Below, piece by piece: positions 1-8,274 of a stretch of 53,844 nucleotides of DNA. Location of the stretch: assembly GCF_012927645.1 (NCBI RefSeq), contig NZ_JABBMT010000027.1, positions 1 to 53,844 of the forward strand, written 5' to 3'. The translations under genes were made by a program, and so were the position numbers. Below the pieces are notes generated by a model. The model had not been told where the DNA came from. It did not search any database and saw only the letters and a list, made by a program, of their open reading frames with translations. Position 1 is the first letter of the stretch. Each line of letters starts with the position of its first letter. Source of the stretch: Pseudoalteromonas arctica. Its GTDB lineage: Bacteria > Pseudomonadota > Gammaproteobacteria > Enterobacterales > Alteromonadaceae.

Positions 1-127
1 TGATAGCTGATAGCTGATAGCTGATAGCTGATAGCTGATAGCTGATAGCTGATAGCTGATAGCTGATAGCTGATAGCTGATAGCTGATAGCTGATAGCTG
101 ATAGCTGATAGCTGATAGCTGATAGCT
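1..127. repeat. TGATAGC tandem array (left edge)
   Basis: The window opens with 18 perfect copies of the heptamer TGATAGC plus one further in-phase base, with no interruption. The same array closes the window at 53719-53844. The array ends five bases before a TATAAT hexamer that probably belongs to trmJ. Since it touches the window edge, its true length is unknown. No spacers or open frame are present. Confidence 0.97.
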
Positions 128-131
128 ATGT

Positions 132-137
132 TATAAT
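132..137 (+). promoter_or_regulatory. Possible -10 box of trmJ
   Basis: TATAAT lies 32 bases before the trmJ ATG. No good -35 hexamer sits 16-18 bases upstream, because that space is filled by the TGATAGC array; the closest match (CTGATA) is at the wrong spacing. This is a candidate on position and a perfect -10 match only. Confidence 0.4.
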
Positions 138-169
138 TCGCGCAATTTTTTGGTATGAGTTAAACAGTA

Positions 170-892
170 ATGATCTTAGATGACATCCGCATTGTTTTAG
201 TAAACACCTCGCATTCAGGTAACATCGGCTCAGCGGCGCGCGCGATGAAAACCATGGGCTTATCAAAACTGTATTTAGTTGATCCAGCGTGTGAAGTTGA
301 TAGCCACGCCAGCGCATTAGCGGCTGGTGCAACTGATGTGCTAGGTAATGCGGTAATAGTTGAGACAGTTGCTGAAGCGATTGCAGGTTGTGCTCTAACT
401 ATTGGTACTAGCGCACGTTCACGTACTTTATCATGGCCGATGGTTGAACCACGTGAATGTGGTGAAAAGCTAGTTGCCGAAGCTGTTACTGGTCCTGTTG
501 CGTTAGTGTTTGGTCGTGAAAATAGCGGTCTAACTAACGAAGAGTTACAGTTGTGTAATTATCATGTATGCATTCCTGCTAACCCAGAGTACAGCTCGTT
601 AAACTTAGCTATGGCAGTACAAACGCTATGTTATGAAACGCGCATGGCATTTTTAAATCAACAACCTAAAAAAGTAGAAGAAGACGAAGCGGTATACCCA
701 AGCTCAAAACAAACCGAGTTATTTTACGAACATTTAGAACAAACTTTACTAGAAACTGGTTTTATTATTAAGCAGCATCCGGGCATGGTAATGACTAAGC
801 TACGTCGTTTATTTAACCGTGCTCGCCCAGAAGACGCAGAGCTTAATATCTTGCGCGGTATTTTAACCTCAATAAATAAGTCTACTAAATAA
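170..892 (+). CDS. trmJ: tRNA (cytidine/uridine-32-2'-O-)-methyltransferase TrmJ
   Basis: The 240-aa protein is a SPOUT-class methyltransferase of the TrmH/TrmJ family, which 2'-O-methylates position 32 in the anticodon loop of several tRNAs using S-adenosylmethionine. The three family motifs are visible: [14 protein letters not shown] (12-25), [11 protein letters not shown] (115-125) and [13 protein letters not shown] (135-147), the last two forming the knotted SAM site. Length matches E. coli TrmJ (about 246 aa). It lies upstream of iscR, as in E. coli and many gammaproteobacteria, but is separated by 275 bases holding IscR-type boxes, so it is probably a separate transcript. Its start is the first ATG after the tandem array. 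Confidence 0.95.
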   Translation: MILDDIRIVLVNTSHSGNIGSAARAMKTMGLSKLYLVDPACEVDSHASALAAGATDVLGNAVIVETVAEAIAGCALTIGTSARSRTLSWPMVEPRECGEKLVAEAVTGPVALVFGRENSGLTNEELQLCNYHVCIPANPEYSSLNLAMAVQTLCYETRMAFLNQQPKKVEEDEAVYPSSKQTELFYEHLEQTLLETGFIIKQHPGMVMTKLRRLFNRARPEDAELNILRGILTSINKSTK

Positions 893-909
893 GTGAAAGT
901 TATAAGCTA

Positions 910-934
910 ATACTTGACTAAATTACTCAGGTAA
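910..934 (+). promoter_or_regulatory. IscR type-1-like binding site, distal
   Basis: The 25-base stretch reads ATACTTGACT, AAATT, ACTCAGGTAA. From memory, the IscR type-1 consensus begins ATASYYGACT and ends AGTCRRSTAT; this copy agrees at all but two positions. It is the first of three related copies between trmJ and iscR, bound in E. coli by [2Fe-2S]-IscR. Confidence 0.72.
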
Positions 935-948
935 TTACAATGAACACA

Positions 949-973
949 GTACTTGACTAAAACAGTCGGGTAT
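949..973 (+). promoter_or_regulatory. IscR type-1-like binding site, middle
   Basis: This copy reads GTACTTGACT, AAAAC, AGTCGGGTAT and departs from the type-1 consensus only at its first base, making it the best of the three. It is 39 bases downstream of the distal copy, about four helical turns, which would put both on the same DNA face. Confidence 0.8.
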
Positions 974-1059
974 TGAAGTAGAACTAGGAAGACAAAGGCG
1001 CTAGGAATAAAACTTGAGCATCTTTGACAGTAAAGTAAATGACTCAATACTGTTTTTGA

Positions 1060-1101
1060 GAACCTAGAACCTAGAACCTAGAACCTAGAACCTAGAACCT
1101 A
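1060..1101. repeat. GAACCTA tandem array (six copies)
   Basis: Six perfect copies of a 7-bp unit lie between the middle and promoter-proximal IscR-type boxes. Each copy change would alter their spacing by 7 bp, two thirds of a helical turn. The sequence is unrelated to TGATAGC but has the same unit length. The same heptamer recurs in shorter form near 12525-12538, 31501-31508 and 35940-35953. Confidence 0.97.
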
Positions 1102-1110
1102 GGCTTTTTA

Positions 1111-1142
1111 ATACTTGACTATTGTACTCTGGTAATTAAAAT
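1111..1142 (+). promoter_or_regulatory. iscR promoter overlapping the proximal IscR-type site
   Basis: A -35 TTGACT (1115-1120) and a -10 TAAAAT (1137-1142) are 16 bp apart and 26 bases before the iscR start. The -35 is embedded in a third, more degenerate IscR type-1-like box (1111-1135). Binding there would block RNA polymerase, fitting the autorepression known for holo-IscR in E. coli. Confidence 0.7.
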
Positions 1143-1167
1143 TTGCACTCTTTAGTGTGGGGGCTCC

Positions 1168-1659
1168 ATGAAGTTAACATCAAAAGGCAGATATGCCGTC
1201 ACAGCGATGCTGGATGTTGCGCTACATACAAATGTAGGGCCAGTTCCCCTTGCTGATATTTCAGAACGACAAGAAATTTCTTTGTCGTATCTAGAGCAGT
1301 TATTCGCCCGATTACGTAAAAGTGGTTTAGTCAGCTCTGTGCGTGGTCCTGGTGGTGGTTATCTACTTGGTCGTGAAGCGCATGTTATTTCGGTTGGCGA
1401 TGTGATAAACGCCGTTGATGAATCAATTGACGCAACCCGATGCCATGGCGCAACGGGCGGGTGTCAAAGCGGTATGCGGTGTTTAACTCACACCTTATGG
1501 TCAGATCTAAGTACCAGAATAGAAGACTTTTTAAACGGTATTACCCTTGCTGAATTGGTAGAAAAGTCAGATGTGAAGGAAGTTTCATCTCGCCAAGATA
1601 ACAGCGTTAATAATGCACTCAAGCAATTGGAAAATATTCAAGTAAGCTGCCAACTATAA
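1168..1659 (+). CDS. iscR: Fe-S cluster-sensing transcriptional regulator IscR
   Basis: The 163-aa Rrf2-family regulator has an N-terminal winged helix ([15 protein letters not shown], residues 2-16) followed by the cluster-binding segment with Cys92, Cys99 and Cys105 and His108, matching the three Cys plus one His that hold a [2Fe-2S] cluster in E. coli IscR. Loaded IscR represses the isc operon; apo-IscR acts on other sites. It heads the operon, 23 bases before iscS, and its own promoter overlaps an IscR-type box. The length is the usual one for the family. Confidence 0.96.
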   Translation: MKLTSKGRYAVTAMLDVALHTNVGPVPLADISERQEISLSYLEQLFARLRKSGLVSSVRGPGGGYLLGREAHVISVGDVINAVDESIDATRCHGATGGCQSGMRCLTHTLWSDLSTRIEDFLNGITLAELVEKSDVKEVSSRQDNSVNNALKQLENIQVSCQL

Positions 1660-1682
1660 GTTGGCATCCCGCGGAGAAAGAA

Positions 1683-2900
1683 ATGAAGTTACCGATTTAT
1701 TTAGATTACGCAGCAACCACGCCAGTTGATGAGCGTGTAGCAAAAGAAATGATGCAATGCCTAACAATGGATGGCAATTTTGGTAACCCTGCATCACGTT
1801 CACACCGTTTTGGTTGGCAAGCTGAAGAAGCGATTGATCAAGCTCGTACTGATATCGCAGATTTAATTAACGCTGACCCACGTGAAATCGTTTTCACGTC
1901 GGGTGCGACAGAATCAAACAACCTTGCAATTAAAGGCGCAGCACAGTTTTATAAAAAGAAGGGTAAGCACGTTATTACCGCTAAAACTGAGCATAAAGCA
2001 GTGATCGACACCTGTCGTGAGCTAGAGCGTCAAGGCTTTGAAGTAACTTATATGGACGTTGAAGAAAACGGCCTACTTGATTTACAAAAATTAGCCGACA
2101 CAATGCGTGATGACACAGTATTAGTGAGCATTATGCATGTAAACAATGAGCTAGGTGTAATTCAAGATATCGCGACTATTGGCGAAATGTGTCGTGAACG
2201 TAAAATCATGTTTCACGTTGATGCCGCACAAAGTGCTGGTAAAGTGTTAATCGACGTGCAACAGCTGAAAGTTGATTTTATGTCATTTTCGGCTCACAAA
2301 GTATATGGCCCGAAAGGTATTGGTGCATTATATGTTCGCCGTAAGCCACGTGCACGCCTTGAAGCGCAAATGCACGGTGGCGGGCATGAACGTGGTATGC
2401 GCTCTGGTACACTTGCAACACACCAACTCGTTGGTATGGGCACTGCATTTAAAATTGCTAAACAAGACTTTGAAAAAGATCATGCTCACATCAGTGCGCT
2501 TCGTAAGCGTTTAATTGATGGCATTATGGCTGATATGGATGAAGTGTATTTCAATGGTACACCGGATCAATCAGTACCAGGAATTGTTAACATCAGCTTT
2601 AACTTTGTTGAAGGTGAATCGTTATTGATGGCTGTGAAAGATATTGCTGTATCATCAGGTTCTGCCTGTACATCAGCAAGTTTAGAGCCTTCTTATGTAT
2701 TACGTGCGCTTGGCCGCAACGATGAATTAGCACACAGCTCAATTCGTTTTAGTATTGGTCGTTTTACCACCGAAGAAGAGATTGATTATACCGTCAATTT
2801 AATGAAAAACTCTATCGGTCGCTTACGTGAGATGTCTCCTCTTTGGGAAATGCATCAAGAAGGTGTTGATTTAGATTCAGTTGAATGGGCACATCATTAA
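1683..2900 (+). CDS. iscS: Cysteine desulfurase IscS
   Basis: This 405-aa class V PLP enzyme takes sulfur from L-cysteine as a persulfide and passes it to IscU, ThiI, TusA and others. The PLP lysine is Lys206 in [12 protein letters not shown], and the mobile-loop catalytic cysteine is Cys329 in [13 protein letters not shown]. Length and both positions match E. coli IscS (404 aa) almost exactly. A GGAG-type ribosome site precedes the ATG. It is the second gene of the isc operon, followed after 40 bases by the scaffold gene iscU. Confidence 0.97.
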   Translation: MKLPIYLDYAATTPVDERVAKEMMQCLTMDGNFGNPASRSHRFGWQAEEAIDQARTDIADLINADPREIVFTSGATESNNLAIKGAAQFYKKKGKHVITAKTEHKAVIDTCRELERQGFEVTYMDVEENGLLDLQKLADTMRDDTVLVSIMHVNNELGVIQDIATIGEMCRERKIMFHVDAAQSAGKVLIDVQQLKVDFMSFSAHKVYGPKGIGALYVRRKPRARLEAQMHGGGHERGMRSGTLATHQLVGMGTAFKIAKQDFEKDHAHISALRKRLIDGIMADMDEVYFNGTPDQSVPGIVNISFNFVEGESLLMAVKDIAVSSGSACTSASLEPSYVLRALGRNDELAHSSIRFSIGRFTTEEEIDYTVNLMKNSIGRLREMSPLWEMHQEGVDLDSVEWAHH

Positions 2901-2940
2901 TTGATGTGCATGTCCGCTAGCAGGTAGTGAGGATAGTATT

Positions 2941-3324
2941 ATGGCGTATAGTGATAAAGTAATCGATCATGTTGAAAACCCACGTAACGTAGGTGTTTTA
3001 GACAAAAATGACCCATCAGTAGCAACGGGTATGGTTGGCGCACCAGCATGTGGTGACGTTATGAAGCTGCAAATTAAAGTATCAGCTGAGGGCGTAATTG
3101 AAGACGCTAAATTTAAAACATACGGTTGTGGTAGCGCAATAGCTTCATCATCACTTGTAACAGAGTGGGTTAAAGGAAAGACATTAGATGAAGCATCTAT
3201 GATCAAAAACACTGATATCAGTGCTGAGCTTGAATTACCACCAGTGAAAATTCACTGTTCAATTTTAGCTGAAGATGCAATCCAAGCGGCAATTGCAGAT
3301 TACAAAAGTAAACAAGCGAAGTAA
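2941..3324 (+). CDS. iscU: Fe-S cluster assembly scaffold IscU
   Basis: The 127-aa scaffold assembles [2Fe-2S] clusters from IscS-derived sulfur. All ligands are present: Cys37 with Asp39 (PACGD), Cys63 (YGCGSA) and His105-Cys106 (KIHCSI). The segment ELPPVK (98-103) holds the LPPVK motif that HscA recognises, so the dedicated chaperone pair downstream should act on it. It lies between iscS and iscA on the same strand, with 9 bases to iscA. Confidence 0.97.
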   Translation: MAYSDKVIDHVENPRNVGVLDKNDPSVATGMVGAPACGDVMKLQIKVSAEGVIEDAKFKTYGCGSAIASSSLVTEWVKGKTLDEASMIKNTDISAELELPPVKIHCSILAEDAIQAAIADYKSKQAK

Positions 3325-3333
3325 GAGATAATC

Positions 3334-3657
3334 ATGGCAGTGACATTGACAGAAGCGGCAGTAAACCGCGTAGAATCATTTTTAGCAAATCGCGGAAAAG
3401 GCTTGGGCCTGCGCGTAGGCATTAAAACGACGGGCTGTTCAGGTCTTGCATATGTTCTTGAGTTTGTTGACGAGTTATCTGAAGGCGACGAAGTATTTGA
3501 ATCCCAAGGGGTTAAAGTAATCGTCGACGCTAAAAGCTTAGTTTATATTGATGGCACCGAGCTTGATTACACTAAAGAAGGTTTGAATGAAGGGTTTAAA
3601 TTTATTAACCCAAATCAAGCTGATGAGTGTGGTTGTGGCGAAAGTTTCACAGTATAA
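3334..3657 (+). CDS. iscA: A-type Fe-S carrier IscA
   Basis: The 107-aa A-type carrier passes iron or clusters to target proteins. Its three conserved cysteines are at 35 (TGCSGLAY), 99 and 101 (ECGCGESF), the standard spacing. It follows iscU by 9 bases. After it comes an 80-92 base gap with a small hairpin before hscB, a possible point of reduced transcription into the chaperone half of the operon. Confidence 0.96.
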   Translation: MAVTLTEAAVNRVESFLANRGKGLGLRVGIKTTGCSGLAYVLEFVDELSEGDEVFESQGVKVIVDAKSLVYIDGTELDYTKEGLNEGFKFINPNQADECGCGESFTV

Positions 3658-3680
3658 ATAGTAAAGTGATTGTACTATTA

Positions 3681-3705
3681 AGCCCTGCACCTGTAGGGCT
3701 TTGTT
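3681..3705 (+). terminator. Weak hairpin between iscA and hscB
   Basis: AGCCCTGC and GTAGGGCT pair (one G-T) around a four-base loop, followed by the poor T tract TTGTTCT. It is too weak for a confident terminator within an operon; it may be a partial terminator or an RNA-stabilising stem that sets different levels for iscRSUA and hscBA-fdx. Confidence 0.4.
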
Positions 3706-3749
3706 CTATCTGAATTTTAAGCCAATAGATTGTTGGCATGGTTGGAATT

Positions 3750-4277
3750 ATGCGCTATTTTGAATTGTTTGCGATACCCGTTGATTACAATGTAGATTTG
3801 GCAAAAATAACTAAGAATTACCTCGAACTCCAGCGTGCCGTTCACCCAGATCGCCATGCCAATGCCAGCAGCCGTGATAAGTTATTAGCCGTACAAAATA
3901 CCGCAGAAATTAATGATGCCTTACAAATTTTAAAGCATCCGGTAAAGCGTGCAGAATACATGCTGAGTGAATTGGGTGTTGATATTCGTGCCGAGCAGCA
4001 AACACTACAAGATCCACTCTTTTTAATGCAGCAAATGGAATTACGTGAAGAGCTTGAAGAACTAAGCATAAGTGATGATCCAGACACAGCGATTGCTCAG
4101 TTCGAGAAGCAAATAAAACAACTAGACAGCCAATACAGTGCGCAACTTGCTGAGCAATTGGCAAGTAATGACGAGCAGCAATGGCTGTTAGCCGCTGATA
4201 GCATTCGAAAATTAAAGTTCGTGTATAAATTACGAGATGAATTAGAACGTATTGAAGACAGTTTATTCGACGATTAA
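3750..4277 (+). CDS. hscB: Fe-S co-chaperone HscB (Hsc20)
   Basis: HscB is the J-protein that brings IscU to HscA and stimulates its ATPase. The J-domain HPD motif is at residues 32-34 (AVHPDRHA), and the C-terminal domain carries LMQQMELREELEEL, the helix that docks IscU. I place the start at the ATG giving MRYFELF, which aligns with E. coli HscB MDYFTLF; the ATG 12 bases upstream would add four residues with no family support. The product is 175 aa. hscA starts 51 bases downstream. Confidence 0.93.
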   Translation: MRYFELFAIPVDYNVDLAKITKNYLELQRAVHPDRHANASSRDKLLAVQNTAEINDALQILKHPVKRAEYMLSELGVDIRAEQQTLQDPLFLMQQMELREELEELSISDDPDTAIAQFEKQIKQLDSQYSAQLAEQLASNDEQQWLLAADSIRKLKFVYKLRDELERIEDSLFDD

Positions 4278-4328
4278 TTATCTAACTTACTACACCATTG
4301 GTAAGTAAAACAAGAGTTAAAGATCATT

Positions 4329-6191
4329 ATGGCATTATTGCAGATTGCTGAGCCGGGGCAGAGCGCGGCACCACATGAACATAAGTTAGCAATTGGTATT
4401 GACCTTGGTACTACCAACTCACTTGTTGCGACAGTACAAAGTGGCGAAGCCCGTACATTAACCGATGTTAATGGCGTAGCCATGCTACCGTCTGTTGTAC
4501 GTTATACCGCTGCTGGTATCACAGTGGGTGAACTTGCTGCTCAAGCTGCAACACAGGATCCTGTAAATACTTTAATTTCAGTTAAGCGTTTTTTAGGCAA
4601 AACTCAAGCTGAAATAGAGCAAAGCTACGGTCAATTGCCGTATGACTTTTGTCAGCACGATGGCGCATTAGCGATTACCACCGCAGCTGGCAACATCAGC
4701 CCAATTACAGCTTCAAGCGACATACTAAAAGCATTAAAACAACGCGCTAAAGAAAGCTTTGCAGGGCAAGATATTTTAGGTGCGGTGATCACGGTGCCAG
4801 CATACTTTGATGATGCACAGCGACAAAGCACCAAAGATGCCGCAGAGCTTGCGGGCATTAATGTACTACGCTTATTAAATGAACCAACAGCCGCCGCCGT
4901 TGCTTATGGCTTAGATTCAGGCCAAGAAGGTATTATTGCGGTTTATGATTTAGGCGGCGGTACGTTTGATATTTCAATTTTGCGTTTAAACCAAGGTGTG
5001 TTTGAAGTGCTGGCAACTGGAGGTGACTCAAGCCTAGGTGGCGATGATTTTGACTCATTATTAGTGGAGCACTTTAAGCGTGAAACTGGAGTAATGGCAC
5101 TATCACCCTCAAACTTACGCTTATTCATCAGCAAAGCGAAAGCTTGTAAAGAAGCACTAAGCCAATATGCTAAAGTGAACGTTTGCCTTGAGTTTGACGA
5201 TGAAAAATACACGGTCGAAGTCACTCGCGACAAGTTTGAAGAACTAGCCATGGTGTTGGTGAAAAAAACACTCCGTTCGTGTCGCCGTGCAGTTAAAGAT
5301 GCCGGCATTACCAACGATGAAGTACAGCAAGTAGTTATGGTCGGCGGCTCAACCCGTATGCCAATTGTACGTAATCAAGTGGCTGAATTTTTCAATAAAG
5401 AGCCACTTACTTCTATCGATCCTGATCGCGTAGTTGCACTGGGTGCAGCATTACAAGCTGATGTATTAATAGGTAATAAGCCTGATTCAGACATGTTATT
5501 ACTTGATGTATTACCACTGTCTCTTGGCTTAGAAACGATGGGTGGCTTAGTGGAAAAGATTATTCCCCGTAATACCACTATACCGGTTGCGCGAGCACAA
5601 GAGTTTACTACTTTTAAAGACGGTCAAACGGCAATGTCTCTGCATGTATTGCAAGGTGAACGAGAGCTAGTTGATGATTGCCGTTCATTGGCTAAATTTA
5701 GCTTAAAAGGTATTCCACCAATGGCAGCCGGTGCGGCGCATATTCGTGTGACCTTTAAAGTCGATGCCGATGGTTTACTTAGCGTATCCGCAATGGAAAA
5801 ATCAACGGGCGTACAAGCTGAAATCCAGGTTAAACCATCGTTTGGTTTGTCAGATGACCAAGTGGCTAATATGCTTAAAGAGTCGATGACTAACGCCAAA
5901 GGTGATATGCAAGCGCGTATGCTCAAAGAGCAACAAGTTGAAGCATTGCGTGTTATCGAAGCACTTTATGCATCATTAGCAACAGACAGCGCTTTACTTG
6001 CTGAACATGAATTAACTAACTTGAATGCAGAAATTGCGAAACTAGTTACAGTTCGTGAGACAGCTACCGAGCCAAATCAAATAAAAGCAACCATAGAGAA
6101 AGTTGATAACGCCAGCAGTAAATTTGCTGAGTTAAGAATGGATGCATCGATCAAAAAAGCACTGCAAGGGCAGTCAGTAGACAACGTTTAA
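4329..6191 (+). CDS. hscA: Fe-S assembly Hsp70 chaperone HscA
   Basis: The 620-aa Hsp70 homologue is dedicated to releasing clusters from IscU. The nucleotide-binding domain opens with [13 protein letters not shown] (about 22-34) and includes the phosphate loop LGGGTFDIS (near 214-222) and VGGSTRMP. The substrate-binding domain follows from about residue 390, with a shorter lid than DnaK. Length is close to E. coli HscA (616 aa). The ferredoxin gene starts 11 bases after its stop. Confidence 0.96.
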   Translation: MALLQIAEPGQSAAPHEHKLAIGIDLGTTNSLVATVQSGEARTLTDVNGVAMLPSVVRYTAAGITVGELAAQAATQDPVNTLISVKRFLGKTQAEIEQSYGQLPYDFCQHDGALAITTAAGNISPITASSDILKALKQRAKESFAGQDILGAVITVPAYFDDAQRQSTKDAAELAGINVLRLLNEPTAAAVAYGLDSGQEGIIAVYDLGGGTFDISILRLNQGVFEVLATGGDSSLGGDDFDSLLVEHFKRETGVMALSPSNLRLFISKAKACKEALSQYAKVNVCLEFDDEKYTVEVTRDKFEELAMVLVKKTLRSCRRAVKDAGITNDEVQQVVMVGGSTRMPIVRNQVAEFFNKEPLTSIDPDRVVALGAALQADVLIGNKPDSDMLLLDVLPLSLGLETMGGLVEKIIPRNTTIPVARAQEFTTFKDGQTAMSLHVLQGERELVDDCRSLAKFSLKGIPPMAAGAAHIRVTFKVDADGLLSVSAMEKSTGVQAEIQVKPSFGLSDDQVANMLKESMTNAKGDMQARMLKEQQVEALRVIEALYASLATDSALLAEHELTNLNAEIAKLVTVRETATEPNQIKATIEKVDNASSKFAELRMDASIKKALQGQSVDNV

Positions 6192-6202
6192 AAGAGGTTA
6201 GA

Positions 6203-6541
6203 ATGCCACAAATTATTTTTCTTCCCCATCCGGAGTTATGTCCTGACGGCGCTGCAATTGATGCACCAAGTGGTGAAACAGTTCTGAATGTTGCACTTAA
6301 AAACGGTATCAGTATTCCACATGCTTGTGAAAAGTCATGTGCGTGTACCACTTGTCATTTAGTTATTCGTGAAGGTTTTGACTCACTTGACGAAAGCGAT
6401 GAGCTTGAAGACGACATGCTAGATAAAGCATGGGGTTTAGAGCCTGAATCACGCCTAGGTTGCCAAGCAATCATTCGTGATGAAGACTTAATCGTTGAAA
6501 TACCTAAGTACAATCTCAATATAGTGAATGAAGAGCATTGA
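6203..6541 (+). CDS. fdx: Isc-type [2Fe-2S] ferredoxin
   Basis: The 112-aa adrenodoxin-type ferredoxin supplies electrons for cluster assembly on IscU. Cluster ligands Cys42, Cys48, Cys51 and Cys87 are present, together with the extra Cys46 seen in E. coli Fdx (ACEKSCACTTC). It ends the operon: a strong terminator follows within 45 bases, and no iscX gene is found between it and the next gene, unlike in E. coli. Confidence 0.96.
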   Translation: MPQIIFLPHPELCPDGAAIDAPSGETVLNVALKNGISIPHACEKSCACTTCHLVIREGFDSLDESDELEDDMLDKAWGLEPESRLGCQAIIRDEDLIVEIPKYNLNIVNEEH

Positions 6542-6553
6542 TTTAAAGCGCAG

Positions 6554-6581
6554 CTATAAGTTTTAAGCTTTAAGGTTTATA
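6554..6581. repeat. Degenerate heptamer array after fdx
   Basis: Four consecutive 7-base units read CTATAAG, TTTTAAG, CTTTAAG and GTTTATA, between the fdx stop and its terminator. Alone it could be chance; it is listed because spacers throughout the window show the same 7-bp phasing. Confidence 0.5.
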
Positions 6582-6582
6582 G

Positions 6583-6616
6583 AAAACACCGCGCTCAATT
6601 TTGAGCGCGGTGTTTT
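6583..6616 (+). terminator. Rho-independent terminator of the isc operon
   Basis: ACACCGCGCTCAA and TTGAGCGCGGTGT form a perfect 13-bp stem with a two-base apparent loop (four in practice), followed by TTT. A-rich bases on the other side mean it could also act on the opposite strand. It separates the isc operon from the aldehyde dehydrogenase gene. Confidence 0.93.
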
Positions 6617-6704
6617 TGTTTGTAGCAGCGACTTTATGTCACGTCTTTATTAAACGCGGAGTAAAACCGCTGCTACGGGTTCAACCATATTTCGGAGGTG
6701 TATT

Positions 6705-8132
6705 TTGAGTGATCTTATTTTTTCAGACTCGTTTATAAATGGTGAGTTTTATAAAACCGATACGCGATTTAGTGTAGATGATCCTGCAACCGAAAAAAGT
6801 ATCATAGAAGTCAGCGATATTGACCAAACTGGTGTACAACAGGCCATCAACGCCGCTCACGGCGCATTTATTAAATTAAAAGCCACCAATGCCACAACGC
6901 GTAGTAATGTATTAATGCGTTGGTTTGAACTGGTTATACAACATAAGCAAACACTTGCAGAATTAATGACTAAAGAGCAAGGTAAACCATTAAAAGAAGC
7001 CCTTGGTGAAGTTGAATATGGGGCTGGATTTATTAAGTGGTACGCCGAACAAGCCAAACGTAGTTATGGTGATGTGATCCCCGCCACTGATGACAATCAT
7101 CGTTTAACTAGTTTTAAACAGCCTATAGGTGTGGTTGCTGGTATAACCCCATGGAATTTCCCGATTGCTATGGTTACGCGTAAAGTTGCACCAGCTTATG
7201 CCGCTGGGTGTAGCTTTGTACTAAAACCCTCGGAACATACTCCTTTGTGCGCACTCGCGTTAGCTTATTTAGCTGATCAAGCTGGTTTTGAACAAGGTAC
7301 ATTTAATGTGCTGGTTTCTGAAAATGCTAAAATGGTCGGCGAATTACTCACTGAGTCAGGAGCTGTTCGTAAGTTTACATTTACCGGTTCAACGGGGGTG
7401 GGTAAGCAGTTACTTGCACAATGTGCTTCTACTATCAAGCGTACTTCAATGGAACTTGGTGGTAACGCGCCGTTTATTATTTTTGATAATGCCGATTTAG
7501 ATGAAGCGGTAACAGGACTTATGGGGGCAAAGTTTAGAAATGGTGGGCAAACTTGTGTCGCCGCTAACCGTATTTTTGTACAGCGTAGCGTACTTGATCA
7601 AGTTGTCGATAAATTAGCTAAAACAGTTACAGCACTGAAAGTGGGTAATGGGCTTGATGACGCAACAGATATAGGGCCGTTGATTTATCCTGAAGCTAAG
7701 CAAAAAGTACAAGAGTTGGTTACAGATGCCAAAGCAAAAGGTGCAGTACAAATAGGTGATAATGTTGAGCTTGGTGGTAACTATCAAGCACCCGTGATTT
7801 TAACTGACGTTACCCCTGAGATGGATATTTACCATCAAGAAGTATTTGGCCCTGTGGTCAGCATTATCGCATTTGATGAAGAAGCCGAAGTACTCGCACT
7901 AGCTAATAACGTACCCTATGGTCTTGCCGCTTATTTTTATAGCCAAGATATAAAACAAATCTACCGCATAAGCGAAGCATTAGAGTTCGGTATGGTAGGG
8001 ATCAACGAAGGGCTGATCTCCAACCCCGTAGCTCCTTTTGGCGGTGTAAAACAATCAGGTCTTGGTCGCGAAGGTGGCCATCAAGGGCTCGACGAGTACC
8101 TCGAAGAAAAATATGTGTGTATGAAAATTTAA
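6705..8132 (+). CDS. gabD: NAD(P)-dependent aldehyde dehydrogenase, succinate-semialdehyde type
   Basis: The 475-aa protein is of the aldehyde dehydrogenase superfamily. Catalytic residues are visible: Asn151 (TPWNFP), Lys174 (LKPSE), Glu250 (MELGGNAPF) and Cys284 (NGGQTCVAANR). The overall pattern most resembles succinate-semialdehyde dehydrogenases (GabD/Sad), which oxidise succinate semialdehyde to succinate in GABA and related catabolism; glutarate-semialdehyde activity is possible. The start is a TTG preceded at good spacing by GGAGG (6694-6698), and no in-frame ATG fits the N-terminus. It has no functional partner next to it and is likely transcribed alone. Confidence 0.85.
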   Translation: MSDLIFSDSFINGEFYKTDTRFSVDDPATEKSIIEVSDIDQTGVQQAINAAHGAFIKLKATNATTRSNVLMRWFELVIQHKQTLAELMTKEQGKPLKEALGEVEYGAGFIKWYAEQAKRSYGDVIPATDDNHRLTSFKQPIGVVAGITPWNFPIAMVTRKVAPAYAAGCSFVLKPSEHTPLCALALAYLADQAGFEQGTFNVLVSENAKMVGELLTESGAVRKFTFTGSTGVGKQLLAQCASTIKRTSMELGGNAPFIIFDNADLDEAVTGLMGAKFRNGGQTCVAANRIFVQRSVLDQVVDKLAKTVTALKVGNGLDDATDIGPLIYPEAKQKVQELVTDAKAKGAVQIGDNVELGGNYQAPVILTDVTPEMDIYHQEVFGPVVSIIAFDEEAEVLALANNVPYGLAAYFYSQDIKQIYRISEALEFGMVGINEGLISNPVAPFGGVKQSGLGREGGHQGLDEYLEEKYVCMKI

Positions 8133-8153
8133 AGCTAGAAGCTGATAGCTTTT
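8133..8153. repeat. Degenerate heptamer array after gabD
   Basis: Directly after the gabD stop come three 7-base units: AGCTAGA, AGCTGAT and AGCTTTT. The middle one is the edge array heptamer TGATAGC in another phase. Confidence 0.5.
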
Positions 8154-8162
8154 ATTTCAATT

Positions 8163-8180
8163 AATGATAGCGCTGTCATT
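8163..8180. promoter_or_regulatory. Palindromic NagR-like operator upstream of the hexosaminidase
   Basis: AATGATAGCGCTGTCATT is a near-perfect 18-bp palindrome with the central CG typical of LacI-family operators. A close copy precedes the GlcNAc permease at 11029-11046. From memory it resembles the NagR operator described for GlcNAc regulons of Shewanella and other Alteromonadales. The shared site suggests co-induction by GlcNAc or a derivative; the regulator gene is not in this window. Confidence 0.75.
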
Positions 8181-8274
8181 TTATCTTTTATATGATGGAG
8201 GTGAATAAATAATAATAAATAACAGATTACGTGGGGGAAATGCGTAGTCTAGGGTATACAACGAGGAGAGAGCA

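Noticed and set aside
1..127. Terminal arrays as CRISPR
   Set aside because: The unit is only 7 bp with no spacers, and no cas genes are present.
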